Assembly: GCA_023248365.1 (NCBI GenBank)
Contig: JAHFER010000143.1
Location: 1-5,135, forward strand
DNA length: 5,135 bases
From: Nitrospirota bacterium
GTDB lineage: Bacteria > Nitrospirota > 9FT-COMBO-42-15 > HDB-SIOI813
Reading direction: 5' to 3'
In this document: positions 1 to 5,135 of the stretch, in pieces
Layout: the number at the start of each line of letters is the position of its first letter
Numbering within the stretch: the first letter of the stretch is position 1
Notes under the pieces: generated by a model
What the model was told of the DNA's origin: nothing
The model's database searches: none
Seen by the model: only the letters and a program-made list of their open reading frames with translations
Position numbers and translations under genes: made by a program

Positions 1-556
1 CTGATATAACTGCCGCGCCATCAGCGCCTGCCTTTATAACATCTGATACATTTTCCTGATTTATCCCGCCTATGGCAATTAAAGGAAGAGATGTAGCGGC
101 CCTGATATTTTTTAATCCATCAATTCCATGCGGAGATGTGACTAACTTTGTATTAGAATGGAATATCGGCCCAAATGCGATGTAGTCAACATCAGTTCCT
201 TTTGCGAGAAGTACCTCTGACATGCTATGTGTTGATATTCCAATAATCTTTTCATTTCCTAATATCTTTCTTGCAATATCTGAAGAAAAATCTTCCTGCC
301 CAAGGTGTACACCATCAGCATCAACAGCAAGGGCAATGGCAGGGTCGTCATTAATAATAAATATAATCCCGGCCTCTCTGGTTATTTCCCTTAATTGACC
401 TGCAATGACAAGTGTAGCTTTCTTTGATAATTTCTTTTCCCTGTACTGAATAATCTCTACGCCGGCCTCAATTGCTTCAATGGCTATCGAAATAATATTT
501 CTGTCCGTATACTGCTGATCTATGATCAGGTATAAACCCTTTATAGTTTTTCTCAT
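1..556 (-). CDS. thiE: Thiamine-phosphate synthase (ThiE), 3' end cut off by window edge
   Basis: ThiE joins the hydroxymethylpyrimidine diphosphate and thiazole phosphate halves to give thiamine phosphate in the cytoplasm. I translated 185 residues from an ATG at 556; the frame is open to the window edge. The family is about 210 residues long, so roughly 25 C-terminal residues are missing. The TIM-barrel motifs appear in order: QYREK (37-41, pyrimidine diphosphate binding), IINDD (67-71) and DGVHLGQED (81-89), whose Asp residues bind Mg2+, GISTHS (106-111), FGPIF (128-132) followed by SNTK (134-137, with Lys for the diphosphate), and the phosphate-binding IAIGGI (160-165) and GADGAAVIS (177-185). 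The start lies 13 nt after the accC stop and has only a weak GGGA (564-567) 7 nt upstream, which suggests translation as the last visible gene of the operon. The regulator TenI is a related family, but the intact QYREK, NDD and SNTK motifs favour the enzyme. Confidence 0.95.
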   Translation of the reverse strand, partial: MRKTIKGLYLIIDQQYTDRNIISIAIEAIEAGVEIIQYREKKLSKKATLVIAGQLREITREAGIIFIINDDPAIALAVDADGVHLGQEDFSSDIARKILGNEKIIGISTHSMSEVLLAKGTDVDYIAFGPIFHSNTKLVTSPHGIDGLKNIRAATSLPLIAIGGINQENVSDVIKAGADGAAVIS

Positions 557-569
557 AAGAAAATCCCGT

Positions 570-1910
570 CTATTTACTTAATAGTTTTTCAACCAGGTTT
601 GTAGAATACTTTCCTTCGAGGAATTCCTGACTTTTGAGTACTCTCTGGTGGAATGGAATGGTTGTTTTTATTCCTTCTATCACATATTCATCAAGCGCCA
701 TTAACATCTTTGCAATCGCCTCTTCCCGGTCTCTGCCATGAACAATGAGTTTACCAATCACTGAATCATAATAAGGAGGCACTGTATAACCCGCGTAAGC
801 AAACGAATCCACCCTCACGCCAGGTCCTCCTGGGGCACAATAGGCGGTAATACGGCCTGGAGAAGGAACGAATTTTTCAGAATCTTCAGCATTAATCCTG
901 CATTCAATACTGTGTCCTGTCATTTTTATATCTTTTTGAGTAAATCGTAAGGGCTCCCCTGCGGCTATCTTTATCTGTTCTTTGAGAAGGTCAACACCTG
1001 TAACCATTTCAGTTATCGGATGTTCAACCTGAATACGGGTGTTCATTTCCATAAAATAGAAATTATGTTCTTCATCCACAAGAAACTCTATAGTGCCTGC
1101 ACTGACATATCCTACAAATTTAGCCGCCTTTACTGCTGCCTCTCCCATCTTTTTTCTCATCTTATCATCAACTATTGGAGAGGGCGTTTCCTCTATCAAC
1201 TTTTGATGTCTGCGCTGAACAGAACAGTCTCTCTCTCCGAGATAGACCACATTCCCTGTCTTATCAGCCAATAGTTGTATCTCAATATGTTTTGGATCAT
1301 GGAAAAACTTCTCAATATAGACCTCTTCGCTTCCAAAACATGCCTTTGCCTCTGCCTGCGCCATAAGAAAGGTATTTGCAAGTTCCTGCTCCTTGTGAAC
1401 TACCCTCATCCCTCTTCCGCCGCCTCCGGCGCACGCCTTTATGATTACAGGGAATCCTATTTCCTTTGCAACTTCAAGGGCGTCCTTTTCTGCTGACACA
1501 ACTCCCCTGCTTCCGGGCATTAAGGGCATACCGCACTTCATCATCGTCTCTTTGGCCTTTGCCTTGTCACCCATGAGGGCAATATTCTCAGGAGTCGGCC
1601 CTATAAAAACAATTCCAGCGGCCTCACATGCCTCTGCAAAATGGGCATTCTCAGAAAGAAAACCATAGCCCGGATGAATTGCCTCAGAATTCGTAATTTC
1701 AGCGGCACTTAGGATATTTGGAATGTTCCTGTAACTTAATGCACTGTCAGGAGGCCCTACACATACCCGTTCATCCGCAAATCTGACATGAAGAGCTGAT
1801 TCATCTGCCTTTGAATATATGGCTACGGTCTTGATCCCGAGCTCTTTACATGCCCGTATTATGCGAAGCGCAATCTCGCCGCGGTTTGCTATAAGTATTT
1901 TATGGAACAT
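570..1910 (-). CDS. accC: Biotin carboxylase subunit of acetyl-CoA carboxylase (AccC)
   Basis: AccC uses ATP and bicarbonate to carboxylate the biotin carried by AccB, the first half-reaction of malonyl-CoA synthesis. At 446 residues it matches the usual length (E. coli 449). The N-terminal biotin-carboxylase domain begins MFHKILIANRGEIALR. The ATP-grasp part carries K116, K158 and the glycine loop AGGGGRGM (161-168), H208, E275, then EMNTRIQVEHP (288-298) with E288, N290 and R292 at the E. coli positions. R338 in ECRINAED (336-343) is the expected biotin/bicarbonate-site Arg. All known catalytic positions that I can align by eye are intact. The loop preceded by KAC rather than KAS is a mild variation. 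It starts 4 nt after accB and has no clear Shine-Dalgarno sequence, so coupled translation is likely. The carboxyltransferase genes accA and accD are not in the window. The same fold serves pyruvate and propionyl carboxylases, but the accB partner and single-domain length favour acetyl-CoA carboxylase. Confidence 0.97.
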   Translation of the reverse strand: MFHKILIANRGEIALRIIRACKELGIKTVAIYSKADESALHVRFADERVCVGPPDSALSYRNIPNILSAAEITNSEAIHPGYGFLSENAHFAEACEAAGIVFIGPTPENIALMGDKAKAKETMMKCGMPLMPGSRGVVSAEKDALEVAKEIGFPVIIKACAGGGGRGMRVVHKEQELANTFLMAQAEAKACFGSEEVYIEKFFHDPKHIEIQLLADKTGNVVYLGERDCSVQRRHQKLIEETPSPIVDDKMRKKMGEAAVKAAKFVGYVSAGTIEFLVDEEHNFYFMEMNTRIQVEHPITEMVTGVDLLKEQIKIAAGEPLRFTQKDIKMTGHSIECRINAEDSEKFVPSPGRITAYCAPGGPGVRVDSFAYAGYTVPPYYDSVIGKLIVHGRDREEAIAKMLMALDEYVIEGIKTTIPFHQRVLKSQEFLEGKYSTNLVEKLLSK

Positions 1911-1914
1911 AATT

Positions 1915-2433
1915 TTAAGAAACAGGTTCTATCTTAAACAACACCTCACCGTACTCAACCGGATGAGAATCTTCAGCTAAAACTTCTACAATCTTTCCAT
2001 CAACCTCTGATTCTATCTCATTCATCAATTTCATGGCTTCTACTATACAGAGTATCTGACCTTTCTTCACAGTATCACCAATATTCACATACACTTCAGA
2101 ACCAGGTGAAGATGAGCGGTAGAATGTCCCAACTATCGGAGAAGTTACAGAATAATATTTATCATCTGATAATTCTGAAGTATGGATTTGATGAGTACCA
2201 TGACTTACCCCACCTGAGGGAATTGAAGCAGATACGGTTTCCTGGAGCCTCCTTAATCCATATGAAGCAGAAGGTGAGGACTTCTTTATCTTTACACGTA
2301 CCCCATCCTTCTCTACTTCAAGCTCAGATACCTCTGTATTTTTTACAAGTTCAATAAGATCCCTCAATTCACCGATGTCCACCCAAGGTTTTTTAACAGA
2401 CTTTATTGGTTTGCTATCTCCTGTGTCTTTCAT
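1915..2433 (-). CDS. accB: Biotin carboxyl carrier protein of acetyl-CoA carboxylase (AccB/BCCP)
   Basis: BCCP carries the biotin that AccC carboxylates and the carboxyltransferase then uses. The 172-residue protein has three parts. Residues about 1-50 form a charged N-terminal segment with the family's DLIELV...SELEVEKDGVRVKIKK pattern. Residues about 52-92 form a Ser/Gly-rich flexible linker. Residues about 93-171 form the biotinyl domain. The biotin attachment Lys is K135 in EAMKLMNE, and the thumb loop typical of acetyl-CoA carboxylase carriers is present (SPIVGTFYRSSSPGSEVYV, 98-116), which separates it from lipoyl domains and most other biotin carriers. Compared with the usual start near the IxxLIELV helix there are about 15 extra N-terminal residues. 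The ATG is nevertheless preferred, because it overlaps the efp stop by 4 nt and has AAAGGG (2438-2443) just upstream. A GTG at codon 18 has no such site. Confidence 0.96.
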   Translation of the reverse strand: MKDTGDSKPIKSVKKPWVDIGELRDLIELVKNTEVSELEVEKDGVRVKIKKSSPSASYGLRRLQETVSASIPSGGVSHGTHQIHTSELSDDKYYSVTSPIVGTFYRSSSPGSEVYVNIGDTVKKGQILCIVEAMKLMNEIESEVDGKIVEVLAEDSHPVEYGEVLFKIEPVS

Positions 2434-2990
2434 TTCACCCTTTCAATAAATTCTCCACTCCTGGTATCAACCTTTACTACATCCCCCTCGTTTAAATACA
2501 GGGGAACCTTTACTACTGCGCCTGTCTCAAGTACAGCAGGCTTTGTCCCGCCTGTTGCAGTATCTCCTCTTACTCCAGGATCAGTTTTTGCAATGGTAAG
2601 CTCTACAGATAATGGTAAATCAATACCAATCGGATTATCATTAAAGTATAGAATATTTAATACCATATTTTCTTTGACATAGTTTTTACTTGAACCAAGT
2701 TGTTCTTCCCTGAGAAAAAGCTGTTCAAAGGTATTTATCTCCATAAAATAGTACTGATTCTCAGCGGCATAAAGAAACTGAACTTCTTTTTGTTCCAGAT
2801 TAGGTACATCGAGCTTTTCATTCACTCTGTATGTACGCTCAAGGATACTGCCGGTTCTCAGACTCTTTAGTTTGGTCCTGCAGAATGCACCGCCCTTGCC
2901 AGGCTTCACATGCTGTGCCTCAACCACTATATATGGCTCCCCCTCAATTTCTACCTTGTTGCCCCCCCTCAGATCACCTACAGTTATCAA
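2430..2990 (-). CDS. efp: Translation elongation factor P (EF-P), TTG start
   Basis: EF-P binds the ribosome between the P and E sites and relieves stalling at consecutive prolines. The 186-residue length is standard. Three domains can be placed: an N-terminal KOW-like domain (about 1-63), a central OB domain (about 65-126) and a C-terminal OB domain (about 130-186) with GDTATGGTKPAVLETGA and the ending NEGDVVKVDTRSGEFIERV. The tip of the first domain reads KPGKGGAF, placing Lys at residue 32. A Lys here means it could be modified by EpmA-type lysylation or another lysine route, and it is not the Arg used in EarP rhamnosylation. No modification gene is in view. The start is TTG, chosen because AGGAGG lies 8 nt upstream and the resulting MITVGDLRGG is a normal EF-P N terminus. 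It follows aroQ after 48 nt and overlaps accB by 4 nt. The common neighbour pepP is absent. Confidence 0.97.
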   Translation of the reverse strand: MITVGDLRGGNKVEIEGEPYIVVEAQHVKPGKGGAFCRTKLKSLRTGSILERTYRVNEKLDVPNLEQKEVQFLYAAENQYYFMEINTFEQLFLREEQLGSSKNYVKENMVLNILYFNDNPIGIDLPLSVELTIAKTDPGVRGDTATGGTKPAVLETGAVVKVPLYLNEGDVVKVDTRSGEFIERVK

Positions 2991-3038
2991 AGTCCTATCC
3001 TCCTCTTATTACGAAATGTCATATTATCTTTTCACTGC
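2991..3038 (-). other. aroQ-efp spacer, the only sizeable intergenic gap
   Basis: These 48 nt separate the aroQ stop from the efp start. They hold the efp Shine-Dalgarno sequence, one half of a 7-bp tandem repeat at the aroQ end, and an 11-codon reading frame (3022-2987, MTFRNKRRIGL) whose TGA overlaps the efp TTG. I see no convincing -35/-10 promoter pair and no hairpin followed by a T run, so read-through from aroQ into efp is the simplest view. In many bacteria pepP occupies this place between aroQ and efp. Confidence 0.6.
2999..3004 (-). promoter_or_regulatory. Ribosome binding site fixing the TTG start of efp
   Basis: On the minus strand AGGAGG, a full match to the Shine-Dalgarno core, sits 8 nt before the TTG at 2990-2988. 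It is the strongest ribosome binding site in the window. It decides the start of efp, because the conserved N terminus begins right at this TTG and no ATG or GTG lies nearby in frame. A strong site may compensate for the weak start codon. Confidence 0.85.
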
Positions 3039-3045
3039 TCACTGC
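3032..3045 (-). repeat. Two tandem copies of a 7-bp unit across the aroQ stop codon
   Basis: The minus strand reads GCAGTGAGCAGTGA, two perfect head-to-tail copies of GCAGTGA. The TGA of the first copy is the aroQ stop codon, and the second copy lies in the spacer. It could be a small slippage duplication or a trace of a dispersed short tandem repeat. Two copies of seven bases are weak evidence on their own. Confidence 0.6.
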
Positions 3046-3482
3046 TTAGATCTTACTAAATCAACCGCTGCCCTTAAACCTAATAGATAGCTGTTTACAC
3101 CAAAACCTGCAATCTGCCCGACTGCTACCGCAGATATGTATGAATGTTGCCGGAACTCTTCCCTCTTGTAGACATTTGAAATATGCACTTCAATAGCCGG
3201 AATATCTACCGCTGCGAGGGCATCCCTGAGGGCCACACTTGTATGTGTATAACCAGCAGGATTTATTACAATAGCATCATATTCTACTGCTGCCTCGTGT
3301 ATCCTGTCTATTAAGGCCCCTTCAGTATTTGATTGGAATACTGTGACATCTACTGCAAGCTCTTTTGCAAGATTTTTAAGCGCCTCATTTATATCTGTTA
3401 AAGTAGTTTCGCCGTATATCCCTGTCTCTCTTTTCCCAAGCATGTTCAGATTAGGGCCATGGATTACTAATATCTTTTTCAC
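3039..3482 (-). CDS. aroQ: 3-dehydroquinate dehydratase, type II (AroQ), GTG start
   Basis: AroQ dehydrates 3-dehydroquinate to 3-dehydroshikimate, step three of the shikimate pathway to aromatic amino acids and folate. It is the small dodecameric type II enzyme, unrelated in sequence to type I AroD. The 147-residue length is typical. The signature GPNLNMLGKRE spans residues 9-19, with R18 and the catalytic Tyr Y23 (GIYG) on the flexible lid. SNTEGALID (51-59), INPAGYTHTSVALRD (73-87) with N74 and H80, EVHISN (98-103) with catalytic H100, and R111 complete the active site. All positions match the well-studied Mycobacterium tuberculosis enzyme with an offset of one. The start is GTG, overlapping the TPR gene's TGA as GTGA, with AAGAGG (3488-3493) 5 nt upstream. 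The 4-nt overlap indicates translational coupling to the upstream gene. Confidence 0.97.
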   Translation of the reverse strand: MKKILVIHGPNLNMLGKRETGIYGETTLTDINEALKNLAKELAVDVTVFQSNTEGALIDRIHEAAVEYDAIVINPAGYTHTSVALRDALAAVDIPAIEVHISNVYKREEFRQHSYISAVAVGQIAGFGVNSYLLGLRAAVDLVRSKQ

Positions 3483-4219
3483 GCCTGCCTCTTATTCCTC
3501 TCTACATTTTCTAAAAAATTCTGAAGACGGTTTATTTGATTTTCTTTTGTTTTAACCTTTCCAGGGTGAAGGTAATTCTCAATCTTTTCTAATATTGATT
3601 TATTATCAGGATCCCTTACAAGTAAACGCCGGTAAATGTCAATCCCTTTTTCTATCTCACCCTGTGCAATGAACAAATCTCCCATTGTCTCAGTGGAGAA
3701 TTCTTCAATAATATGTTCCTGTTTTTCCTGAACAGAAGGCTCATATCCCCCCGTACCATCCTTTTCTAAAGGGGGGACATCATTGTTAGCTCCACTTTCT
3801 AAAGTAAGAACGTCGTAGTTACCCTCCTTTGTTAAAGGGTGGATGGGGGGATTATTTTCCTTCATCAGCTCAGAATGTAAACTTATAATCTCTTTATCTT
3901 TTGGATTAAACAGGAGCAATGCGTCACATCCCTTAATTGCCTCATCAATCCTGCCCATATTCCTGTATATTGAGATTAGTTTCCTCTGGGCATATATATT
4001 ATCAGGACTCAAGCTGATAACATACTCAAATTCTTTTAAAGCCTCTTTAATCAGCCCCTTCTCGAGATATGCCTTTCCCAGAGAAACTCGTGCACCAAGA
4101 TATTTAGGATAAACCTGAAGCCCTGCCTTAAGAACACCTATGGCCTCATCTACCATGCCTGACTTTAAGTATCCTTCTGCAATAGGGATAAACGACCTTG
4201 AGTTATTTTCTTTAATCAT
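3479..4219 (-). CDS. Tetratricopeptide (TPR) repeat protein of unknown function
   Basis: This 246-residue protein is not recognised as a named family. It has no signal peptide or membrane segment, so it is probably cytoplasmic. Three consecutive 34-residue TPR units are visible at about 8-41, 42-75 and 76-109, each with the usual pattern (for example YLEKGLIKEALKEFEYVISL in the second) and ending in P-K/D-type turns. A fourth unit lies at about 175-208 (GDLFIAQGEIEKGIDIYRRL). A charged C-terminal tail of about 38 residues follows (210-246). Between units three and four lies a low-complexity segment, residues 123-159, rich in Pro, Gly and Lys and encoded by an inverted-repeat DNA element. TPR arrays bind other proteins, so a scaffold or assembly role is possible, but the partner is unknown. 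It overlaps coaBC upstream (ATGA) and aroQ downstream (GTGA), so it is made with them. The ATG has a purine-rich AAGAAGAG stretch upstream. Confidence 0.85.
   Translation of the reverse strand: MIKENNSRSFIPIAEGYLKSGMVDEAIGVLKAGLQVYPKYLGARVSLGKAYLEKGLIKEALKEFEYVISLSPDNIYAQRKLISIYRNMGRIDEAIKGCDALLLFNPKDKEIISLHSELMKENNPPIHPLTKEGNYDVLTLESGANNDVPPLEKDGTGGYEPSVQEKQEHIIEEFSTETMGDLFIAQGEIEKGIDIYRRLLVRDPDNKSILEKIENYLHPGKVKTKENQINRLQNFLENVERNKRQA
3488..3493 (-). promoter_or_regulatory. Ribosome binding site supporting the GTG start of aroQ
   Basis: The minus strand reads AAGAGG, then a 5-nt spacer, then GTG at 3482-3480. The site lies within the last codons of the TPR gene. It supports the GTG as the true start, which is also where the conserved KKILVIHGPNLNMLG begins. 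Confidence 0.7.
3745..3852 (-). repeat. 108-bp GC-rich inverted-repeat element lying in frame inside the TPR gene
   Basis: The element is bounded by a perfect 8-bp inverted repeat: ATCCCCCC at 3745-3752 and its complement GGGGGGAT at 3845-3852. Each end continues inward with a similar, smaller palindrome-like core: CCTTTTCTAAAGG near 3760-3772 and CCTTTGTTAAAGG near 3826-3838. The two ends therefore look like inverted copies of one unit of about 30 bp. The total is exactly 36 codons, read as residues 123-159 of the TPR protein, including NPPIHPLTKEG and VPPLEKDGTGGYE. These peptides resemble the PPLxKGG-type translations I recall from dispersed repeats in many environmental bacterial genomes. 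That family link is from memory and untested. Compare the Rickettsia palindromic elements, which also insert in frame in coding genes. Confidence 0.7.
3755..3820 (-). repeat. Degenerate tandem pair of 33-nt units inside the inverted-repeat element
   Basis: On the minus strand, 3820-3788 and 3787-3755 align end to end without gaps, with 21 of 33 bases identical by hand count. They translate as NYDVLTLESGA and NNDVPPLEKDG, so both carry N-x-DV and LE at the same places, and both contain CTTTAGAAA. This suggests an internal duplication or a third decayed copy of the repeat core. The identity is modest, so chance or mixed origin cannot be excluded. Confidence 0.4.
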
Positions 4220-5135
4220 GGTAATCTCTTCTTTAGTTTCTCCAGCGTATAATCAAATATCTTTTCAGCAACCATATTCTTAGACATCACAGGATATTCA
4301 ATTATCTCACCACATTTGTCAATAATAGTTACAATATTTGTATCGCAATCAAATCCTGCTCCTGGCAGGCTGACATCATTTCCAACAATCATATCAAGGT
4401 GTTTTGAATTTAACTTATCCTTAGCCTTATTTACCAGATCCCCTGTCTCTGCAGCGAACCCGATTATAAACTGATTCCCCTTTTTCTGGGAGATTTCTTC
4501 AAGTATATCCTGAGTCTTTATAAGCTTCAGAGTGATACCTTCACTCTTTTTTATTTTGGTCTCCTGTACATCTGACGGTCTGAAGTCTGAAACTGCGGCT
4601 GCCATAACTACAATAGTAGATTCAGAAAGATTATTCATGACTGCATTTAACATCTCTTCAGCAGTTATTACACTTACGCATTCTACCCCGGCTGGAGGGG
4701 TCAAAGATGTTGGCCCGCTGATAAGGATTACCCTTGCCCCGCGTCTCCTTGCAGAATCAGCTATTGCATATCCCATTTTACCTGAGGATGAATTACTGAT
4801 ATACCTTACAGGGTCTAAGGCCTCTCTTGTCGGGCCTGCAGTTACAAGAATCACTTGTCCTTTTAAGTCATCAGACTTTTCAAGACTGGCCCTTATAAAT
4901 GATAAAATCTCCTCTGGTTCACTCATACGCCCCTGACCTGAAGCGCCAGATGCAAGTGAACCAGCCGCTGGTCCTGAAAACACGACTTTAAAATCCTTTA
5001 AAATGGAGATATTTCTCTGGACAACAGGACTCTCATACATCTCATAGTCCATAGCCGGAGCCATAATTACAGGACATCTTATCCCAATAAGAATGGTACT
5101 CAACAGGTCATCACAAATCCCATTCGCCATTTTCC
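4216..5135 (-). CDS. coaBC: Bifunctional phosphopantothenoylcysteine decarboxylase/synthetase (CoaBC), 5' end cut off
   Basis: CoaBC joins 4'-phosphopantothenate to cysteine using CTP (CoaB) and decarboxylates the product (CoaC, FMN-dependent) in coenzyme A synthesis. The frame is open to the window edge. The Met at 5130 is internal (GKMANGICDDLL matches the middle of the CoaC domain), so about 100 N-terminal residues, including the flavin-binding part and active-site His, lie outside. Counting from that Met, residues 1-82 end the CoaC domain, and 92-304 are CoaB: VTAGPTREALDPVRYISNSSSGKMG (95-119, with N113), AAAVSDFRP (177-185), KIKK (192-195), GFAAET (224-229) and VGNDV (249-253). The CoaC motif normally written PAMNxxM reads PAMDYEM, with D28. 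The clamp normally written ACGxxGxGRM reads ASGASGQGRM, with S61. The CoaB domain looks fully intact. The gene overlaps the TPR gene by 4 nt. Confidence 0.95.
   Translation of the reverse strand, partial: KMANGICDDLLSTILIGIRCPVIMAPAMDYEMYESPVVQRNISILKDFKVVFSGPAAGSLASGASGQGRMSEPEEILSFIRASLEKSDDLKGQVILVTAGPTREALDPVRYISNSSSGKMGYAIADSARRRGARVILISGPTSLTPPAGVECVSVITAEEMLNAVMNNLSESTIVVMAAAVSDFRPSDVQETKIKKSEGITLKLIKTQDILEEISQKKGNQFIIGFAAETGDLVNKAKDKLNSKHLDMIVGNDVSLPGAGFDCDTNIVTIIDKCGEIIEYPVMSKNMVAEKIFDYTLEKLKKRLP

Noticed and set aside
1020..1668. Several plus-strand open frames of 60-85 residues, and a short alternative minus-strand frame
   Set aside because: All fall inside accC, whose protein is intact and conserved along its whole length. 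The alternative products show no domain.
2244..2252. GGAGCCTCC palindrome in the AccB linker
   Set aside because: The arms are only 4 bp and do not extend, it lies inside coding sequence, and it is within chance expectation.
3747..3850. Runs of six C or G in the TPR gene as possible sequencing errors or a frameshift
   Set aside because: The reading frame continues cleanly from the third to the fourth TPR unit and to a stop that overlaps aroQ. The runs are part of a symmetrical repeat.
3745..3852. Inverted repeat as a transcription terminator
   Set aside because: It sits inside a coding frame, has no T run after the stem on the minus strand, and is followed by genes that depend on read-through.
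3745..3852. Proline pairs in the TPR insert as EF-P dependent stall sites linked to the nearby efp
   Set aside because: Only PP pairs occur, not PPP or a strong stalling motif, so a regulatory link to EF-P is not supported.
4532..4936. 134-residue open frame on the plus strand
   Set aside because: It lies wholly antisense to the conserved CoaB/CoaC coding region, has no recognisable domain, and is explained as a shadow of the real gene.
1..5135. tRNA or rRNA genes, CRISPR arrays, insertion sequences, attachment sites
   Set aside because: Nearly every base is assigned to seven conserved minus-strand genes. I saw no cloverleaf, spaced direct repeats, transposase frame or other sign of these.

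Overview
The window is a gene-dense bacterial stretch in which every supported gene lies on the minus strand, so transcription runs from the high-numbered end to the low-numbered end. In transcription order it holds: coaBC (cut at its 5' end by the window edge), a TPR-repeat protein of unknown role, aroQ, efp, accB, accC, and thiE (cut at its 3' end). Moderate-to-low GC, the accB-accC pair linked to aroQ and efp, and bacterial-type enzymes throughout point to a free-living bacterium. A Gram-negative environmental lineage such as Nitrospirota or Desulfobacterota would fit the gene order and the repeat described below, but this is a guess and the sequence does not prove it.

Layout: coaBC 4216-5135, TPR gene 3479-4219, aroQ 3039-3482, efp 2430-2990, accB 1915-2433, accC 570-1910, thiE 1-556. 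Three junctions are 4-nt stop/start overlaps (coaBC/TPR, TPR/aroQ, efp/accB). Two have very small gaps (accB-accC 4 nt, accC-thiE 13 nt). The only larger spacer is 48 nt between aroQ and efp. No gene-free stretch exceeds 300 bases, and I see no promoter or terminator inside the window, so the genes probably form one operon that enters from the right and leaves to the left. Start codons vary: ATG, GTG (aroQ) and TTG (efp), the last two supported by Shine-Dalgarno sequences.

The genes are housekeeping: coenzyme A synthesis (CoaBC), the shikimate pathway (AroQ), translation of proline-rich stretches (EF-P), the biotin carboxylase half of acetyl-CoA carboxylase (AccB, AccC) and thiamine synthesis (ThiE). 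CoaBC and AccBC are linked by metabolism, since one makes the CoA carrier and the other commits acetyl-CoA to fatty acids. The others are probably grouped by growth-linked expression rather than by a shared pathway.

I found no new defence, mobile or secondary-metabolite system. The points worth a second look are: (1) a 108-bp GC-rich inverted-repeat element that appears to have inserted in frame in the TPR gene and is translated as a Pro/Gly/Lys-rich linker; (2) a CoaC domain in which the conserved Asn of the PAMN motif is Asp and the usual catalytic Cys is Ser; (3) the aroQ-efp spacer, with a 7-bp tandem repeat at the aroQ stop and an 11-codon reading frame ending on the efp start; and (4) accC without a visible ribosome binding site, 4 nt after accB.
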